From an uncultured Eubacteriales bacterium (GTDB lineage Bacteria > Bacillota > Clostridia > Christensenellales > Borkfalkiaceae): a stretch of 64,000 nt of DNA. Where the stretch lies: contig CAJLRM010000004.1 of assembly GCA_905209085.1 (NCBI GenBank), positions 62,001-126,000 of the forward strand, read 5' to 3'. The notes beneath the pieces were generated by a model. The model saw nothing but the letters and a program-made list of their open reading frames with translations. It did not search any database and was not told the origin of the DNA. A program made the translations under genes and the position numbers. Of this stretch, positions 34,142 through 42,734 are shown in pieces; position 1 is the stretch's first letter, and each line of letters opens with the position of its first letter.

Positions 34142-35032
34142 ATGATAGTATCGATCGGTGAAATTTTGGCGGATATGATCGGCGAGGAACAAGACGGCGT
34201 GACGGCGTTTAAAATGTACGGAGGCGGCGCGCCTTTCAATGTCGCGGTCAATGCGAAACGCGCGGGGGCGAAGGCGGGCTTTGTCGGTCGTGTGGGACGG
34301 GATTTGGTGGGAACGTTTTTGAAAAAATTTGCCGCGGGGGCAGGCTTGGATCGCTGTGAGATACAGACGGATGCCGAGCGGAATACGACGCTCGCTTTCG
34401 TCACGTTGAAGGAGGGAGAACGGGAGTTTGCGTTCTTTCGCCACGATACGGCGGATTTTCATATAGACGAACGGGAGATGAATTGGGAGCAATATGAAGA
34501 TTTGAATATCGTACATCTCGGTTCCCTGATGCTCAGCGAACGCGAAGGACGGGAGTTTGCTTCGTCGATGGTGAAAAAAATCCGAAAATCGGGAAAAGTA
34601 TTCAGCTTCGACGTCAATTTTCGCATGGATTTATACGGCGATATAGAGGAGGCGAAGAGGGCCTATGCGCCGTATATCGAAGAAGCGGACATCCTCAAAT
34701 TCTCAGAGGACGAGCTGGCGGCGTTTACGGGAAAAGAAAGCTTTAAAGACGGAGTGGAATCCGTATTCAGACCGGGCAGATTGCTGCTTGTGACTTTGGG
34801 AAGCAAAGGAAGTTATTATCGGATCGACGACAGAGAGGGACGCGTGGAAACGGTCCCCGTGAAACCCGTGGATACGACGGGCGCGGGCGATGCCTTTTAC
34901 GGTGCGGCTTTGGCGGGGCTGGACGGAAAGAATTTGATGGAGCTTACGGACGGAGAGCTTCGCCGTATCCTGCAAAAGGCAAATGAAGCAGGCGCGGCGG
35001 CAACGCAGCACAAAGGAGCGTTGGCATTTTAA
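34142..35032 (+). CDS. PfkB-family carbohydrate kinase, probably fructokinase
   Basis: 296 residues of the ribokinase/PfkB family. It begins SIGEILADMIG and contains the sugar-binding segment YGGGAPFNVAVNAKRAGA, an FFRHDTADF lid region and the catalytic motif DTTGAGDAFYGAAL with the base Asp. The GGAPFNVA variant is typical of ScrK-type fructokinases, which make fructose 6-phosphate, but 2-keto-3-deoxygluconate or other hexoses are possible. The gene is monocistronic between its promoter and terminator. Confidence 0.85.
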   Translation: MIVSIGEILADMIGEEQDGVTAFKMYGGGAPFNVAVNAKRAGAKAGFVGRVGRDLVGTFLKKFAAGAGLDRCEIQTDAERNTTLAFVTLKEGEREFAFFRHDTADFHIDEREMNWEQYEDLNIVHLGSLMLSEREGREFASSMVKKIRKSGKVFSFDVNFRMDLYGDIEEAKRAYAPYIEEADILKFSEDELAAFTGKESFKDGVESVFRPGRLLLVTLGSKGSYYRIDDREGRVETVPVKPVDTTGAGDAFYGAALAGLDGKNLMELTDGELRRILQKANEAGAAATQHKGALAF

Positions 35033-35151
35033 ATTTATACTTTTCTCGCGACCGATATGCAGGAAGGAAGTGTTTGAATAGCTCGCGAAGCAAAATGAGG
35101 ATAGGACTGTATGATAGCGACACGCAATTCTATCTTATTTAAAGACGAAAC

Positions 35152-35184
35152 AAAAAAGCCCTCGCATTTAGTGAAGGCTTTTTT
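35152..35184 (+). terminator. Intrinsic terminator
   Basis: AAAAAAGCC pairs with GGCTTTTTT, with an inner TC/GA extension around a short loop. Confidence 0.85.
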
Positions 35185-35287
35185 GTTTCCTGAATTGTTA
35201 AAGAGGAAAGAGGAATTTATGCAGCCGCTTTGAATTAAAACTCTCCCATTATAAAGGGAATTCCTTTAAAAAAAGTATAAAAAAGAG

Positions 35288-35316
35288 TTGCTTTTTTTTT
35301 TCGGATAGTATATAAT
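35288..35316 (+). promoter_or_regulatory. Promoter of tRNA-Ser
   Basis: TTGCTT (35288-35293), 17-bp spacer, TATAAT (35311-35316), 10 bases before the tRNA. Confidence 0.75.
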
Positions 35317-35325
35317 ACTAACGAT

Positions 35326-35415
35326 GCAGAGATGGCGGAGCGGTCGAACGCGCACGATTCGAAATCGTGTTATGCAGGAATGTATACAAGGGTTCAAATC
35401 CCTTTCTCTGCGCCA
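35326..35415 (+). tRNA. tRNA-Ser (anticodon CGA)
   Basis: A 90-base class II tRNA. Acceptor GCAGAGA pairs with TCTCTGC, followed by discriminator G and an encoded CCA. The anticodon stem CACGA/TCGTG holds loop TTCGAAA with anticodon CGA, which reads serine UCG. A long variable arm and T-arm GGGTTCAAATCCC are present. It is followed by a 13-bp terminator and by an integrase gene about 450 bases further on. Confidence 0.95.
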
Positions 35416-35445
35416 TCTTTGTAGTACGAAAAAGCTACAAAACAT

Positions 35446-35482
35446 AAAAAGCACAAGATTTAGTAGGTCTTGTGCTTTTTTG
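35446..35482 (+). terminator. Terminator of tRNA-Ser
   Basis: Perfect 13-bp stem AAAAAGCACAAGA/TCTTGTGCTTTTT. A smaller hairpin TTTGTAG/CTACAAA (35418-35441) lies between it and the CCA end. Confidence 0.9.
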
Positions 35483-35560
35483 TTACTATATTTTGTGGTT
35501 TGCGCACTTTGCGGAATATTTGAATTCAGGAGCTGCATTTCAGCACTTTTTTCAAAAAAG

Positions 35561-35577
35561 GGGATTTGAACCCTTGT
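35561..35577 (-). repeat. Inverted copy of the tRNA-Ser T-arm
   Basis: GGGATTTGAACCCTTGT is the exact reverse complement of 35386-35402 in the tRNA (ACAAGGGTTCAAATCCC). The rest of a tRNA is not present around it, so it is a fragment. Confidence 0.7.
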
Positions 35578-35615
35578 CTTTTTGAAAAATTAAATTTTTC
35601 GTTTTGTAATTCGGA

Positions 35616-35643
35616 TTGAATTATTTAGGAAATACGTTATAAT
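35616..35643 (+). promoter_or_regulatory. Promoter of the integrase leader
   Basis: TTGAAT (35616-35621), 16-bp spacer, TATAAT (35638-35643). A second TATAAT lies near 35664. Confidence 0.55.
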
Positions 35644-35766
35644 AAGTAATTGTAGAATGTGTTATAATCGATATTTTAACCGATGTTGCAATCAAGAATT
35701 ATATAAAGAAAAAGAGCAACGGAACTACGGGTTTGAAAACCGTGATAAAATTTAATATATAATCTT

Positions 35767-35804
35767 ACGGAGAGAACGAATAAAAAGTTCACTCCGTTTT
35801 TTTT
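35767..35804 (+). terminator. Terminator inside the integrase leader
   Basis: ACGGAG pairs with CTCCGT, with inner GAAC/GTTC pairing, followed by eight T. It ends 60 bases before the integrase start and downstream of a promoter. Confidence 0.8.
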
Positions 35805-35864
35805 GTGTCAAAAACAGAAAATTTAACGGGGTATGATATAACAGAAAAACAGGAGGTATTATCA

Positions 35865-36788
35865 ATGAAATATTCGGAATGGTTAAATATATGGCTTGAA
35901 AATTACGTTAAGCCGACGCACAAAATAAGGACGTTCGATTTGTATCGGCAAATGGTAGAAAAGAAAATCGTGCCATATCTCGGTGATTACGATATGAACG
36001 AACTTGCGCCCATAACGATTCAGCAGTACGTTACGGAAATGATTGAAAATGGAAATACAAGGACAGGGAAAGGTCTATCGTCTAATACGGTAAACGGAAT
36101 TATATCAGTTATTCAAAGCAGTTTACAAACGGCGTATCGGTTAGGACTAACGGCAGCTTATGTAGGCGATAAAATTCAACGCCCGAAGTCGTGCGAGAAA
36201 AAAGTCGAGTGCTTTACATCTGCCGAGCAAAAGAGATTAGAGGAAGCAGTAATGGCAAGCAAAAAGCAAAAGCTTCTCGGAATTGTCATCTGTTTGTATA
36301 CGGGACTCAGAATCGGTGAGTTGTTGGCTTTAACGTGGAATGACGTTGATTTTGAAAAGGGAGAAATAAATGTCTCTAAATCTTGCTATTGCGGCAAACG
36401 CGGTCGCGTGGTTGACGGTGTAAAAACAGAACACTCAAAGAGGGTGATTCCGTTGAGTAAACAAGTGTTGAAAATTTTACGGATGATAAAAAAGACAAGC
36501 GATTCAGAATTTGTTATTTCGTCAAAAGGCAAACCTGTTACGACTCGTTCATACCAAAGAAGTTTTGAGATTGTGCAGGAAAAGTTACATATCCAACACA
36601 GAGGATTCCACGCATTGCGGCATACTTTCGCGACTCGCGCGTTAGAGTGTGGAATGGACGTAAAAACACTTTCCGAAATAATGGGACATAAAAATTCAAC
36701 GATAACGCTTAACCGTTATACGCATAGTTTAACGGAACACAAACGGACAATGATGAATAAGCTCGGTAAAAATTTGGAATCAGTGTAA
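35865..36788 (+). CDS. Tyrosine recombinase (phage/ICE-type integrase)
   Basis: 307 residues with an N-terminal SAM-like DNA-binding domain (YSEWLNIWLENYVKPTH) and a C-terminal catalytic domain. The active residues are visible: Arg149 in TGLRIGE, His249/Arg252 in HALRHTF, the second His in MGHKN, and nucleophile Tyr285 in NRYTH. The ATG at 35865 has AGGAGG 8 bases upstream; the longer frame from 35805 begins inside the terminator. Codon use is AT-rich compared with the flanks, consistent with acquisition. No excisionase, relaxase or phage genes are near, so it may be the remnant of an element beside tRNA-Ser. Confidence 0.92.
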   Translation: MKYSEWLNIWLENYVKPTHKIRTFDLYRQMVEKKIVPYLGDYDMNELAPITIQQYVTEMIENGNTRTGKGLSSNTVNGIISVIQSSLQTAYRLGLTAAYVGDKIQRPKSCEKKVECFTSAEQKRLEEAVMASKKQKLLGIVICLYTGLRIGELLALTWNDVDFEKGEINVSKSCYCGKRGRVVDGVKTEHSKRVIPLSKQVLKILRMIKKTSDSEFVISSKGKPVTTRSYQRSFEIVQEKLHIQHRGFHALRHTFATRALECGMDVKTLSEIMGHKNSTITLNRYTHSLTEHKRTMMNKLGKNLESV

Positions 36789-36794
36789 GAAAAA

Positions 36795-36832
36795 GGACTG
36801 CTTTTCATATACGAACGGCAGTCCTTTTTTTT
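36795..36832 (+). terminator. Terminator of the integrase gene
   Basis: GGACTGC/GCAGTCC stem followed by eight T; an A-rich 5' flank extends it on the opposite strand. Confidence 0.85.
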
Positions 36833-36985
36833 GTCTCAAAAAATACATCTATTAAAGTAATAGATGCACTTTAACATCGTATTATAGTCTTAAACGGAAA
36901 ACTTATTTTATAATAAAAATAAATCGCCGCAAAAGAAGAATCAGTTTTTTAAAAATACTCTTCGGCAATAAAGAGCAGGAAAGTT

Positions 36986-37834
36986 TTATAAGATTTTGGC
37001 ATTTTTTCTGTAATCGGAAGGGGAAACCCCGTATTGCTTTTTGAAGGTTTTAGAAAAATAAAGAGCGTCATAAAAACCTGCCCGAAAAGAAATTTCCTTG
37101 ACGGATAAATTGGAGTTTATAAGCAGGTCGAGCGCCTGTTCCATACGGATGTCGCTCAGATATTTTTTCAGGGATATATTTGTGGACTTTTTGAAGATAG
37201 AACAGAGATAAGAGTGACTCAAATTGATCATGAAAGATAAATCTTCGATTTTAAAATCCGGATTGCTGTAATTGACGAATATGAGGTTCTTAATTTTTTC
37301 TATGTAATCGGAAATTTCCGTTCGGACGGAATTTGTTTTCGGAAGACGCTCCAAAGAAAGATGTGCCATGAGTTCAAAAAAGAACGCAAACATTTTTTCT
37401 TTGGAGGCGGTTTCCGTATTGTTGGAAAAAAAGGCGCTCGTCAGCATTTTTATACGGTCGGGCGATACGCAATGATAGACAGGATGTTCTCTGCTGAAAA
37501 GAAAATTGTTCATATATGTTTCTACTTGACTTCCTGTTAAAATGAACCAAAAATATTTCCATGGATCGGCGGGGACGGGAAAGTAACTATGAGATTCGTA
37601 AGGCGCAATGAAAAACATATCATTTTCTCTCAAATGGTATTCTTTTCCTCCGAGGGTCAGTTTTCCCTGTCCTTCCAAAACGAAATGTAAAGTGAAATAA
37701 TCTTGTTTTCTGACATACAAAAGCGGCGGAATATTCCTGAGATCGTGCAGTCCTATTTCGGAAATATTCAATTCGGTAAAGGTCGAACGATAATTTCTAA
37801 GTACGCTTTTTTCGGGAAAATGATAGAGGCTCAA
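36986..37834 (-). CDS. AraC-family transcriptional regulator
   Basis: 282 residues. The N-terminal cupin-type sensor domain (LHFVLEGQGKLTLGGKEYHLRENDMFFIAPYESHS, cited in part) suggests sugar binding. The C-terminal domain has two helix-turn-helix motifs (FKIEDLSFMINLSHSYLCSIFK and SVKEISFRAGFYDALYFSKTF) and the family ending YGVSPSDYR. It is divergent from the glycan-use genes to its right and is the likely local regulator of that locus. Base composition is AT-rich like the integrase. Confidence 0.92.
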   Translation of the reverse strand: MSLYHFPEKSVLRNYRSTFTELNISEIGLHDLRNIPPLLYVRKQDYFTLHFVLEGQGKLTLGGKEYHLRENDMFFIAPYESHSYFPVPADPWKYFWFILTGSQVETYMNNFLFSREHPVYHCVSPDRIKMLTSAFFSNNTETASKEKMFAFFFELMAHLSLERLPKTNSVRTEISDYIEKIKNLIFVNYSNPDFKIEDLSFMINLSHSYLCSIFKKSTNISLKKYLSDIRMEQALDLLINSNLSVKEISFRAGFYDALYFSKTFKKQYGVSPSDYRKNAKIL

Positions 37835-37994
37835 CTAAGTTTCCTCCGTTTCTTTTTTATCAGTATATCATATAAAATGTTTTTTGACAAACAAATTACA
37901 ATAAAAAATTCCATATTGAGCGTAAAAAATTTTATAGACTTTCCATCGTGCTATATGATAAAATAAAATCACTGGATTGTGTGAGGAACTGACT

Positions 37995-39203
37995 ATGAAA
38001 AATATAATCAAAGCGGGAGTTATCGGTCTGGGCGCAAGAGGTTCGGCGATGCTCGACGGCGTTTTATTGAAAAATCCCGAGATAGAAGTGACGGCGGTAT
38101 GCGACATTTATGAAGACCGTAGGGAGAGCGCCAAAGAGAAGGTGGAGAAAGCGTACGGCCGTCAGCCTTTTTCGACGGGGGATCACCATGAAATCGTCGC
38201 GCTGCCCGAAATAGACGCGATCTTTGTGTTTACCGATTGGACGACGCATATTTCCATCGCCATAGAGGCTATGGAACATAAAAAAGCCGTGGCGATGGAA
38301 GTCGGGTGCGCGTATTCGGTGCGGGAATGCTGGGATCTGGTGAGGGCATACGAAAAAACGAACGCGCCCTTTATGATGTTGGAGAACTGCTGCTTCGATA
38401 GAGAGGAATTGCTTGCGACGAATTTGGTGCGCAAAGGCATTTTGGGAACGATCGTTCATTGTTCGGGCGCATACGGGCACGATTTAAGGGAAGAAATCGC
38501 GGACGGTTATAAAAACCGGCATTATCGCAAGGCAAACTATCTGCGGCGCAATTGCGAGAATTATCCCACTCACGAGTTGGGGCCGATTGCAAAAATTCTC
38601 GGAATCAATCGCGGGAATCGGATGCTTTCTCTCGTTTCTTTTGCGAGCAAAAGCGCGGGTATGGCGGAATACATAAGGGAAAAAAGGTCGGATGAATATT
38701 CCGGTGGATTGACATACAATCAGGGGGACGTGATAACGACTCTCATCAGGTGTGCCGGCGGGGAAACGATTTGTCTGAAATTGGATACGACTCTGCCCAG
38801 GAGATACGATCGGGAGTTCACCGTTCGGGGGACGAAGGGGAATTTTTCTCAGTCGGCAAAATTTGTGTTTCTGGACGGGGACAACGAATGGGCGGAACTC
38901 AAAGATTCCGTGGACAATCTCGATAAATATGCGGAATATCTGCCTCCCGTGTGGAAAAACATGACGGAGGAGCAGAAGCAGTCCGGACACGGCGGAATGG
39001 ACGGGATCACGGTCGATGCTTTTGTTCAATCCTTAAAAAAGGGCTGCGCGATGCCCGTGGACGTTTACGACGCCGCGGCCTGGATGTGCGTGAGCGCGCT
39101 CAGCGAAGAATCCATTTCCACGGGAAGCGTGGTGGCGATACCCGACTTTACGGAAGGGAAATGGATTACGCGGGAACTCAAAGACGTAATAGAACTCGAT
39201 TGA
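37995..39203 (+). CDS. Gfo/Idh/MocA-family oxidoreductase, GH109-like
   Basis: About 402 residues with an N-terminal NAD-binding fold (AGVIGLGARGSAMLDG). In place of the usual EKP dinucleotide motif it has MEVGCAYSVRECWDLV. The middle domain reads ENYPTHELGPIAKILGINRGNRM. This combination is characteristic of the GH109 branch, whose characterised members are NAD-dependent alpha-N-acetylgalactosaminidases. No signal peptide is present, so the protein is cytoplasmic. The ATG at 37995 has GAGG about 8 bases upstream. It is first gene of the glycan-use locus and divergent from the AraC gene. Confidence 0.82.
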   Translation: MKNIIKAGVIGLGARGSAMLDGVLLKNPEIEVTAVCDIYEDRRESAKEKVEKAYGRQPFSTGDHHEIVALPEIDAIFVFTDWTTHISIAIEAMEHKKAVAMEVGCAYSVRECWDLVRAYEKTNAPFMMLENCCFDREELLATNLVRKGILGTIVHCSGAYGHDLREEIADGYKNRHYRKANYLRRNCENYPTHELGPIAKILGINRGNRMLSLVSFASKSAGMAEYIREKRSDEYSGGLTYNQGDVITTLIRCAGGETICLKLDTTLPRRYDREFTVRGTKGNFSQSAKFVFLDGDNEWAELKDSVDNLDKYAEYLPPVWKNMTEEQKQSGHGGMDGITVDAFVQSLKKGCAMPVDVYDAAAWMCVSALSEESISTGSVVAIPDFTEGKWITRELKDVIELD

Positions 39204-39251
39204 CCTTCGGCGGGAAAATAAGCCGGTGTTAAAGGAAACAAAGGGGACAGA

Positions 39252-40253
39252 ATGAAAAGAAAAAACGATACGAATGGACTCAATCGTTGGGGAGAATTCC
39301 GATATTCGGTATACGAGCTGTTCCGCCGTCTTGGGGAACCGTTCGAGAAAAAGAACAAAAGAGTTCATATGCGAAATATGAAGCATAGTCTTTGGAGATT
39401 TTCCTATCTGGTTTTAGCTCTGCCGATAGCGCATTTCTTCATCTTTTACGTATACGTCAATTTTGACGGCGTTGCGCTGGCGTTTAAAGACGTATCGACA
39501 CACGCGTTCACGTTGGATAATTTTCGCTACGTCGTCGGTGAACTCTTTTCGGGCGGCAGCGAGATGCTGACGGCTATCCGCAATACCTTCGTATTTTGGT
39601 TGCTGAGTTGGGTGCTGATGCCGATAAATATACTGGTCAGTTTTTTATTGTATAAGAAAATTCTCGGCTATAAAATATTTCAGACGGTATTTTTTCTGCC
39701 CAGCCTCATCGGGGGAGTCGTATGGATGACGGCATATAAAAATTTCATCCTTCCGACGGGACCGCTTTGTCAGATGTTCGTATCCCTCGGTATTTTCGAC
39801 GCGGAGGCTGTCCCCGAATTTCTTGCCAATTCCAGTTACGCGCTCAAAGCGGTGCTCGCCTCCAATATCTGGTTGGGTATTCCCGCCAATATGTTGATTT
39901 ATTGCGGCTCCTTGGCGAGAATTCCGCACGAGATCATCGAGGCTGGAAAGTTGGACGGCACGGGTTTCTGGCAGGAAATACGCTATATTACGCTGCCGCT
40001 GCTCGGACCGTTGATCGGCACGCAGGTTGTGCTCAATATCATCTCTATGCTGAGCGCCTCGGGAAACATCCTGCTGCTGACGGAAGGCAGATACGGCACG
40101 ACGACGCTGAATTATTGGTTTTACGATCAGATCGTCGTCAGCGGCAATTACAACGTTCCCGCCGCCATGGGACTTTTGATGACCCTGTTTACACTGCCCT
40201 TTGTCATCGTCGGAAGACGGATCACAGGAAAGATAGAGGATATCGAATATTAA
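39252..40253 (+). CDS. Sugar ABC transporter permease (MalF/UgpA-like)
   Basis: 333 residues with six predicted helices after a charged N-terminal tail of about 45 residues. The cytoplasmic EAA loop that contacts the ATPase reads EAGKLDGTGFWQEIRYITLPLL near residue 233. It pairs with the next permease and the downstream binding lipoprotein as a CUT1 family importer. No ATPase gene is present, so a shared MsmK-type ATPase elsewhere in the genome is expected. Confidence 0.92.
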   Translation: MKRKNDTNGLNRWGEFRYSVYELFRRLGEPFEKKNKRVHMRNMKHSLWRFSYLVLALPIAHFFIFYVYVNFDGVALAFKDVSTHAFTLDNFRYVVGELFSGGSEMLTAIRNTFVFWLLSWVLMPINILVSFLLYKKILGYKIFQTVFFLPSLIGGVVWMTAYKNFILPTGPLCQMFVSLGIFDAEAVPEFLANSSYALKAVLASNIWLGIPANMLIYCGSLARIPHEIIEAGKLDGTGFWQEIRYITLPLLGPLIGTQVVLNIISMLSASGNILLLTEGRYGTTTLNYWFYDQIVVSGNYNVPAAMGLLMTLFTLPFVIVGRRITGKIEDIEY

Positions 40254-40266
40254 GGGGGAAAGATGT

Positions 40267-41142
40267 ATGGAAAAATCGGAAAGTATCCACGCCGTAAAGG
40301 GAAAGAGCGAAAAGATCGTATTCGCTGTCTTTTTCGTACTGTTTGCCTTCTATGCGATTTCGCTGCTCTATCCCATGGTATGGATGTTTTTGTCTTCTTT
40401 GAAAGGCAGGCTGGAATATGAAAAAGGCAATCCCTTTTCGATGCCGGAAAAATGGCTGTTCTCCAATTACATAAAATGTTTTCAGACGTTGAAGGTCGGA
40501 GATACGGGATATTTCGGCATGATCTGGAACAGCGTCTGGATAAACGGACTTTCGATAGCGGAAGGCGTATTCGTATCCGCGGCGGTATGCTATGTGGTGG
40601 CGAAGATACGCTTTCCGGGACGGAAAATAGTATATTCGGTGATTATCATTCAGATGATCCTGCCCATCTACGGCTCCATGGCTCCGGCGCTGCTGTTGAG
40701 CAAAACACTGGGAATTTACGACACTCCCTTTCAGGTGATCATTTCCGCGCTCGCCGTAGGGGGCAGTAAGTTTTTGATCCTGCAAGCGTTTTTCAAGGGG
40801 ATTCCGTGGGAATACGCGGAGGCCGCCTATATCGACGGCGCCTCTCATTGGCAGGTGTTTATCAAGATAATGTTTCCGCAGGCGCTGGCTCCCATGATGA
40901 CTTTCGCCATTACGGATTTGATAGCGGGCTGGAACGATTATATGGTCGCTTTGATCTGGATGCCGAGTTTTCCTACGCTTGCGACGGGGCTTTATAAATA
41001 TGAATCGGCTATGATACGACTCAGCAGTTACCCCATCTATTTTTGCGGAGTGCTCATTTCCGCTATCCCCGTGCTCGTCGTCTTTGCGTGTTTTCAGGAT
41101 ACGTTTATGTCCAGTTTAAGCATGGGCGGACTCAAAGGATAA
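40267..41142 (+). CDS. Sugar ABC transporter permease (MalG/UgpE-like)
   Basis: 291 residues with six helices and the EAA loop EYAEAAYIDGASHWQVFIKI near residue 180. It follows the first permease by 13 bases, with a GGGGGAAAG site. With its partner it forms the membrane channel of a CUT1 sugar importer. Confidence 0.92.
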   Translation: MEKSESIHAVKGKSEKIVFAVFFVLFAFYAISLLYPMVWMFLSSLKGRLEYEKGNPFSMPEKWLFSNYIKCFQTLKVGDTGYFGMIWNSVWINGLSIAEGVFVSAAVCYVVAKIRFPGRKIVYSVIIIQMILPIYGSMAPALLLSKTLGIYDTPFQVIISALAVGGSKFLILQAFFKGIPWEYAEAAYIDGASHWQVFIKIMFPQALAPMMTFAITDLIAGWNDYMVALIWMPSFPTLATGLYKYESAMIRLSSYPIYFCGVLISAIPVLVVFACFQDTFMSSLSMGGLKG

Positions 41143-41195
41143 AATAGATTCTCGCTATCAGCGAGTAATAAATGGATATAGATAAGGAGATTTTT

Positions 41196-42713
41196 ATGAA
41201 AAAGATCGTCGTTTCGATTCTCATGTCGGCGCTTTGCTGCTCGTTTGCCTTTGCCGGTTGTTCCAAACCTGTGGACGATTCGGAAAACACGCTGGAAATA
41301 GCCTATTACGATGCCGGTTACGGATATAGCTTCATCGAGAAATGGGGCGAAAAATTCGAGGCCGCGCATCCCGGAGTATCGGTGGTTTTGTCCAAATCTT
41401 CCGACGTTGATCCCAAAGACCTGCTTTCTGCCGGCCCCGGGGGCAACTCGGTGGATCTATTTATCCACGGCACTGTTTTCAACAGCTATGCCTACATGGG
41501 CGAAAAAATGCTTAAAGGTTACGACTGCGTTTTAGAGCCGATAGACGACGTTTTGGAAAGCGAAATCGACGGTCAGAAGATCTCCGAACGCTTTATGGAC
41601 GGCTACGAGCCGAAATCGGTCAACGGACATTATTACAGTTTCAGCTGGGCGACGGGTATGACGGGATTGGTATACAACGCCACTAAGTTTGAAAAGGCGG
41701 GGTATGAAGTGCCGAACACCACAAAAGAGCTTTTGGCTCTCTGCGGAAAGATCAAAGCGGACTCGCAAATTCCGTTCGTCTTTTCTTCGGCTACGGGATA
41801 TTGGTCGTATCTCAGAAACGTATGGTATATGCAATATCAGGGCGTGGACGGAATGCTCGATTTTTTTAACGGCGTGGACGACGGATCTTACAGCCGCGAC
41901 GTGTTTTTGCAGAAAGGCAGACTGGTTTCTTTGCAAACGTTGGACAGTCTGATCAACGTCGAGAAAAAATACTGTCACAACAGCGTCAACACCTTTAATT
42001 TCACACAGGCGCAGGCACAGCTTCTTCTCGGGAACGGATTGATGATGGTCAACGGGGACTGGCTGGAAAACGAAATGAAGAGCTTAGAGGAGGAAGACGA
42101 GAATCAATTTACTTTCCGTATGATGAACACGCCCGTGGTCAGCGAGATCATAGAGCAATGCCCCACCATCCCCGACGACGCCGCGTTGAGCAAGGTGATC
42201 GATTTTGTGGACGGAAATCTCGACAGAAGCGAAATCGCCGACGTTTCGGATGCGGATATAGCGCGGATAAGCGAAGCCCGGCATTGCCGTCACTCCATCG
42301 GCGGTCAGCATACGGTGGGGATTCCCGTATACGCAACCGCCAAGAAACTTGCCAAAGAATTTTTGAAATATATGGCTACGGACGAAGCGCAGTTGATTTA
42401 TATGGAATGCACTTCGGGAAATATGCTTCCTTTCAAATACGACATAGAAAAGGATGAAGCGATTTGGTCGGAGAAGAGCGAATACAGCAAATCCATCTAT
42501 CGGCTCAGCAAGGGGGCGATCTATTACGGAGGCGGCGGCAACGCAATCAACGGGCTGGCGGACTGGTCGGGCGAAAGGGAGAATCCCGAGATCTTTTTCA
42601 CGGCGAAAAACGCGGCGGACAGAAAGACGCCCGAAAAAATTTATCGGGAAGAATACGAGTATTGGACGGTTGAAAAGTGGAATCTGCTGCTGAAATCTGC
42701 CGGACTCATTTGA
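41196..42713 (+). CDS. Extracellular sugar-binding lipoprotein
   Basis: About 505 residues. The signal peptide ends in lipobox AFAGC with the lipidated Cys22, so it is tethered outside the membrane. The mature protein is a family 1 solute-binding protein (GEKFEAAHPGVSVVLSKSS, MTGLVYNATKFEKAGYEVPNT). It would capture an oligosaccharide and deliver it to the two permeases upstream. The ATG at 41196 follows AAGGAG; an earlier in-frame ATG lacks a site and would spoil the signal peptide. Confidence 0.92.
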   Translation: MKKIVVSILMSALCCSFAFAGCSKPVDDSENTLEIAYYDAGYGYSFIEKWGEKFEAAHPGVSVVLSKSSDVDPKDLLSAGPGGNSVDLFIHGTVFNSYAYMGEKMLKGYDCVLEPIDDVLESEIDGQKISERFMDGYEPKSVNGHYYSFSWATGMTGLVYNATKFEKAGYEVPNTTKELLALCGKIKADSQIPFVFSSATGYWSYLRNVWYMQYQGVDGMLDFFNGVDDGSYSRDVFLQKGRLVSLQTLDSLINVEKKYCHNSVNTFNFTQAQAQLLLGNGLMMVNGDWLENEMKSLEEEDENQFTFRMMNTPVVSEIIEQCPTIPDDAALSKVIDFVDGNLDRSEIADVSDADIARISEARHCRHSIGGQHTVGIPVYATAKKLAKEFLKYMATDEAQLIYMECTSGNMLPFKYDIEKDEAIWSEKSEYSKSIYRLSKGAIYYGGGGNAINGLADWSGERENPEIFFTAKNAADRKTPEKIYREEYEYWTVEKWNLLLKSAGLI

Positions 42714-42734
42714 GATAGCGAAAAGGAGAAGAGG

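Noticed and set aside
35725..35755. Possible second tRNA (anticodon-arm-like hairpin)
   Set aside because: Only one stem-loop fits; no acceptor, D- or T-arm can be built around it, and it lies within the integrase leader.
35326..37834. Complete prophage or integrative element
   Set aside because: Only an integrase and a regulator are present. There are no structural, replication, mobilisation or excision genes, and no direct repeat was found to mark a second boundary.
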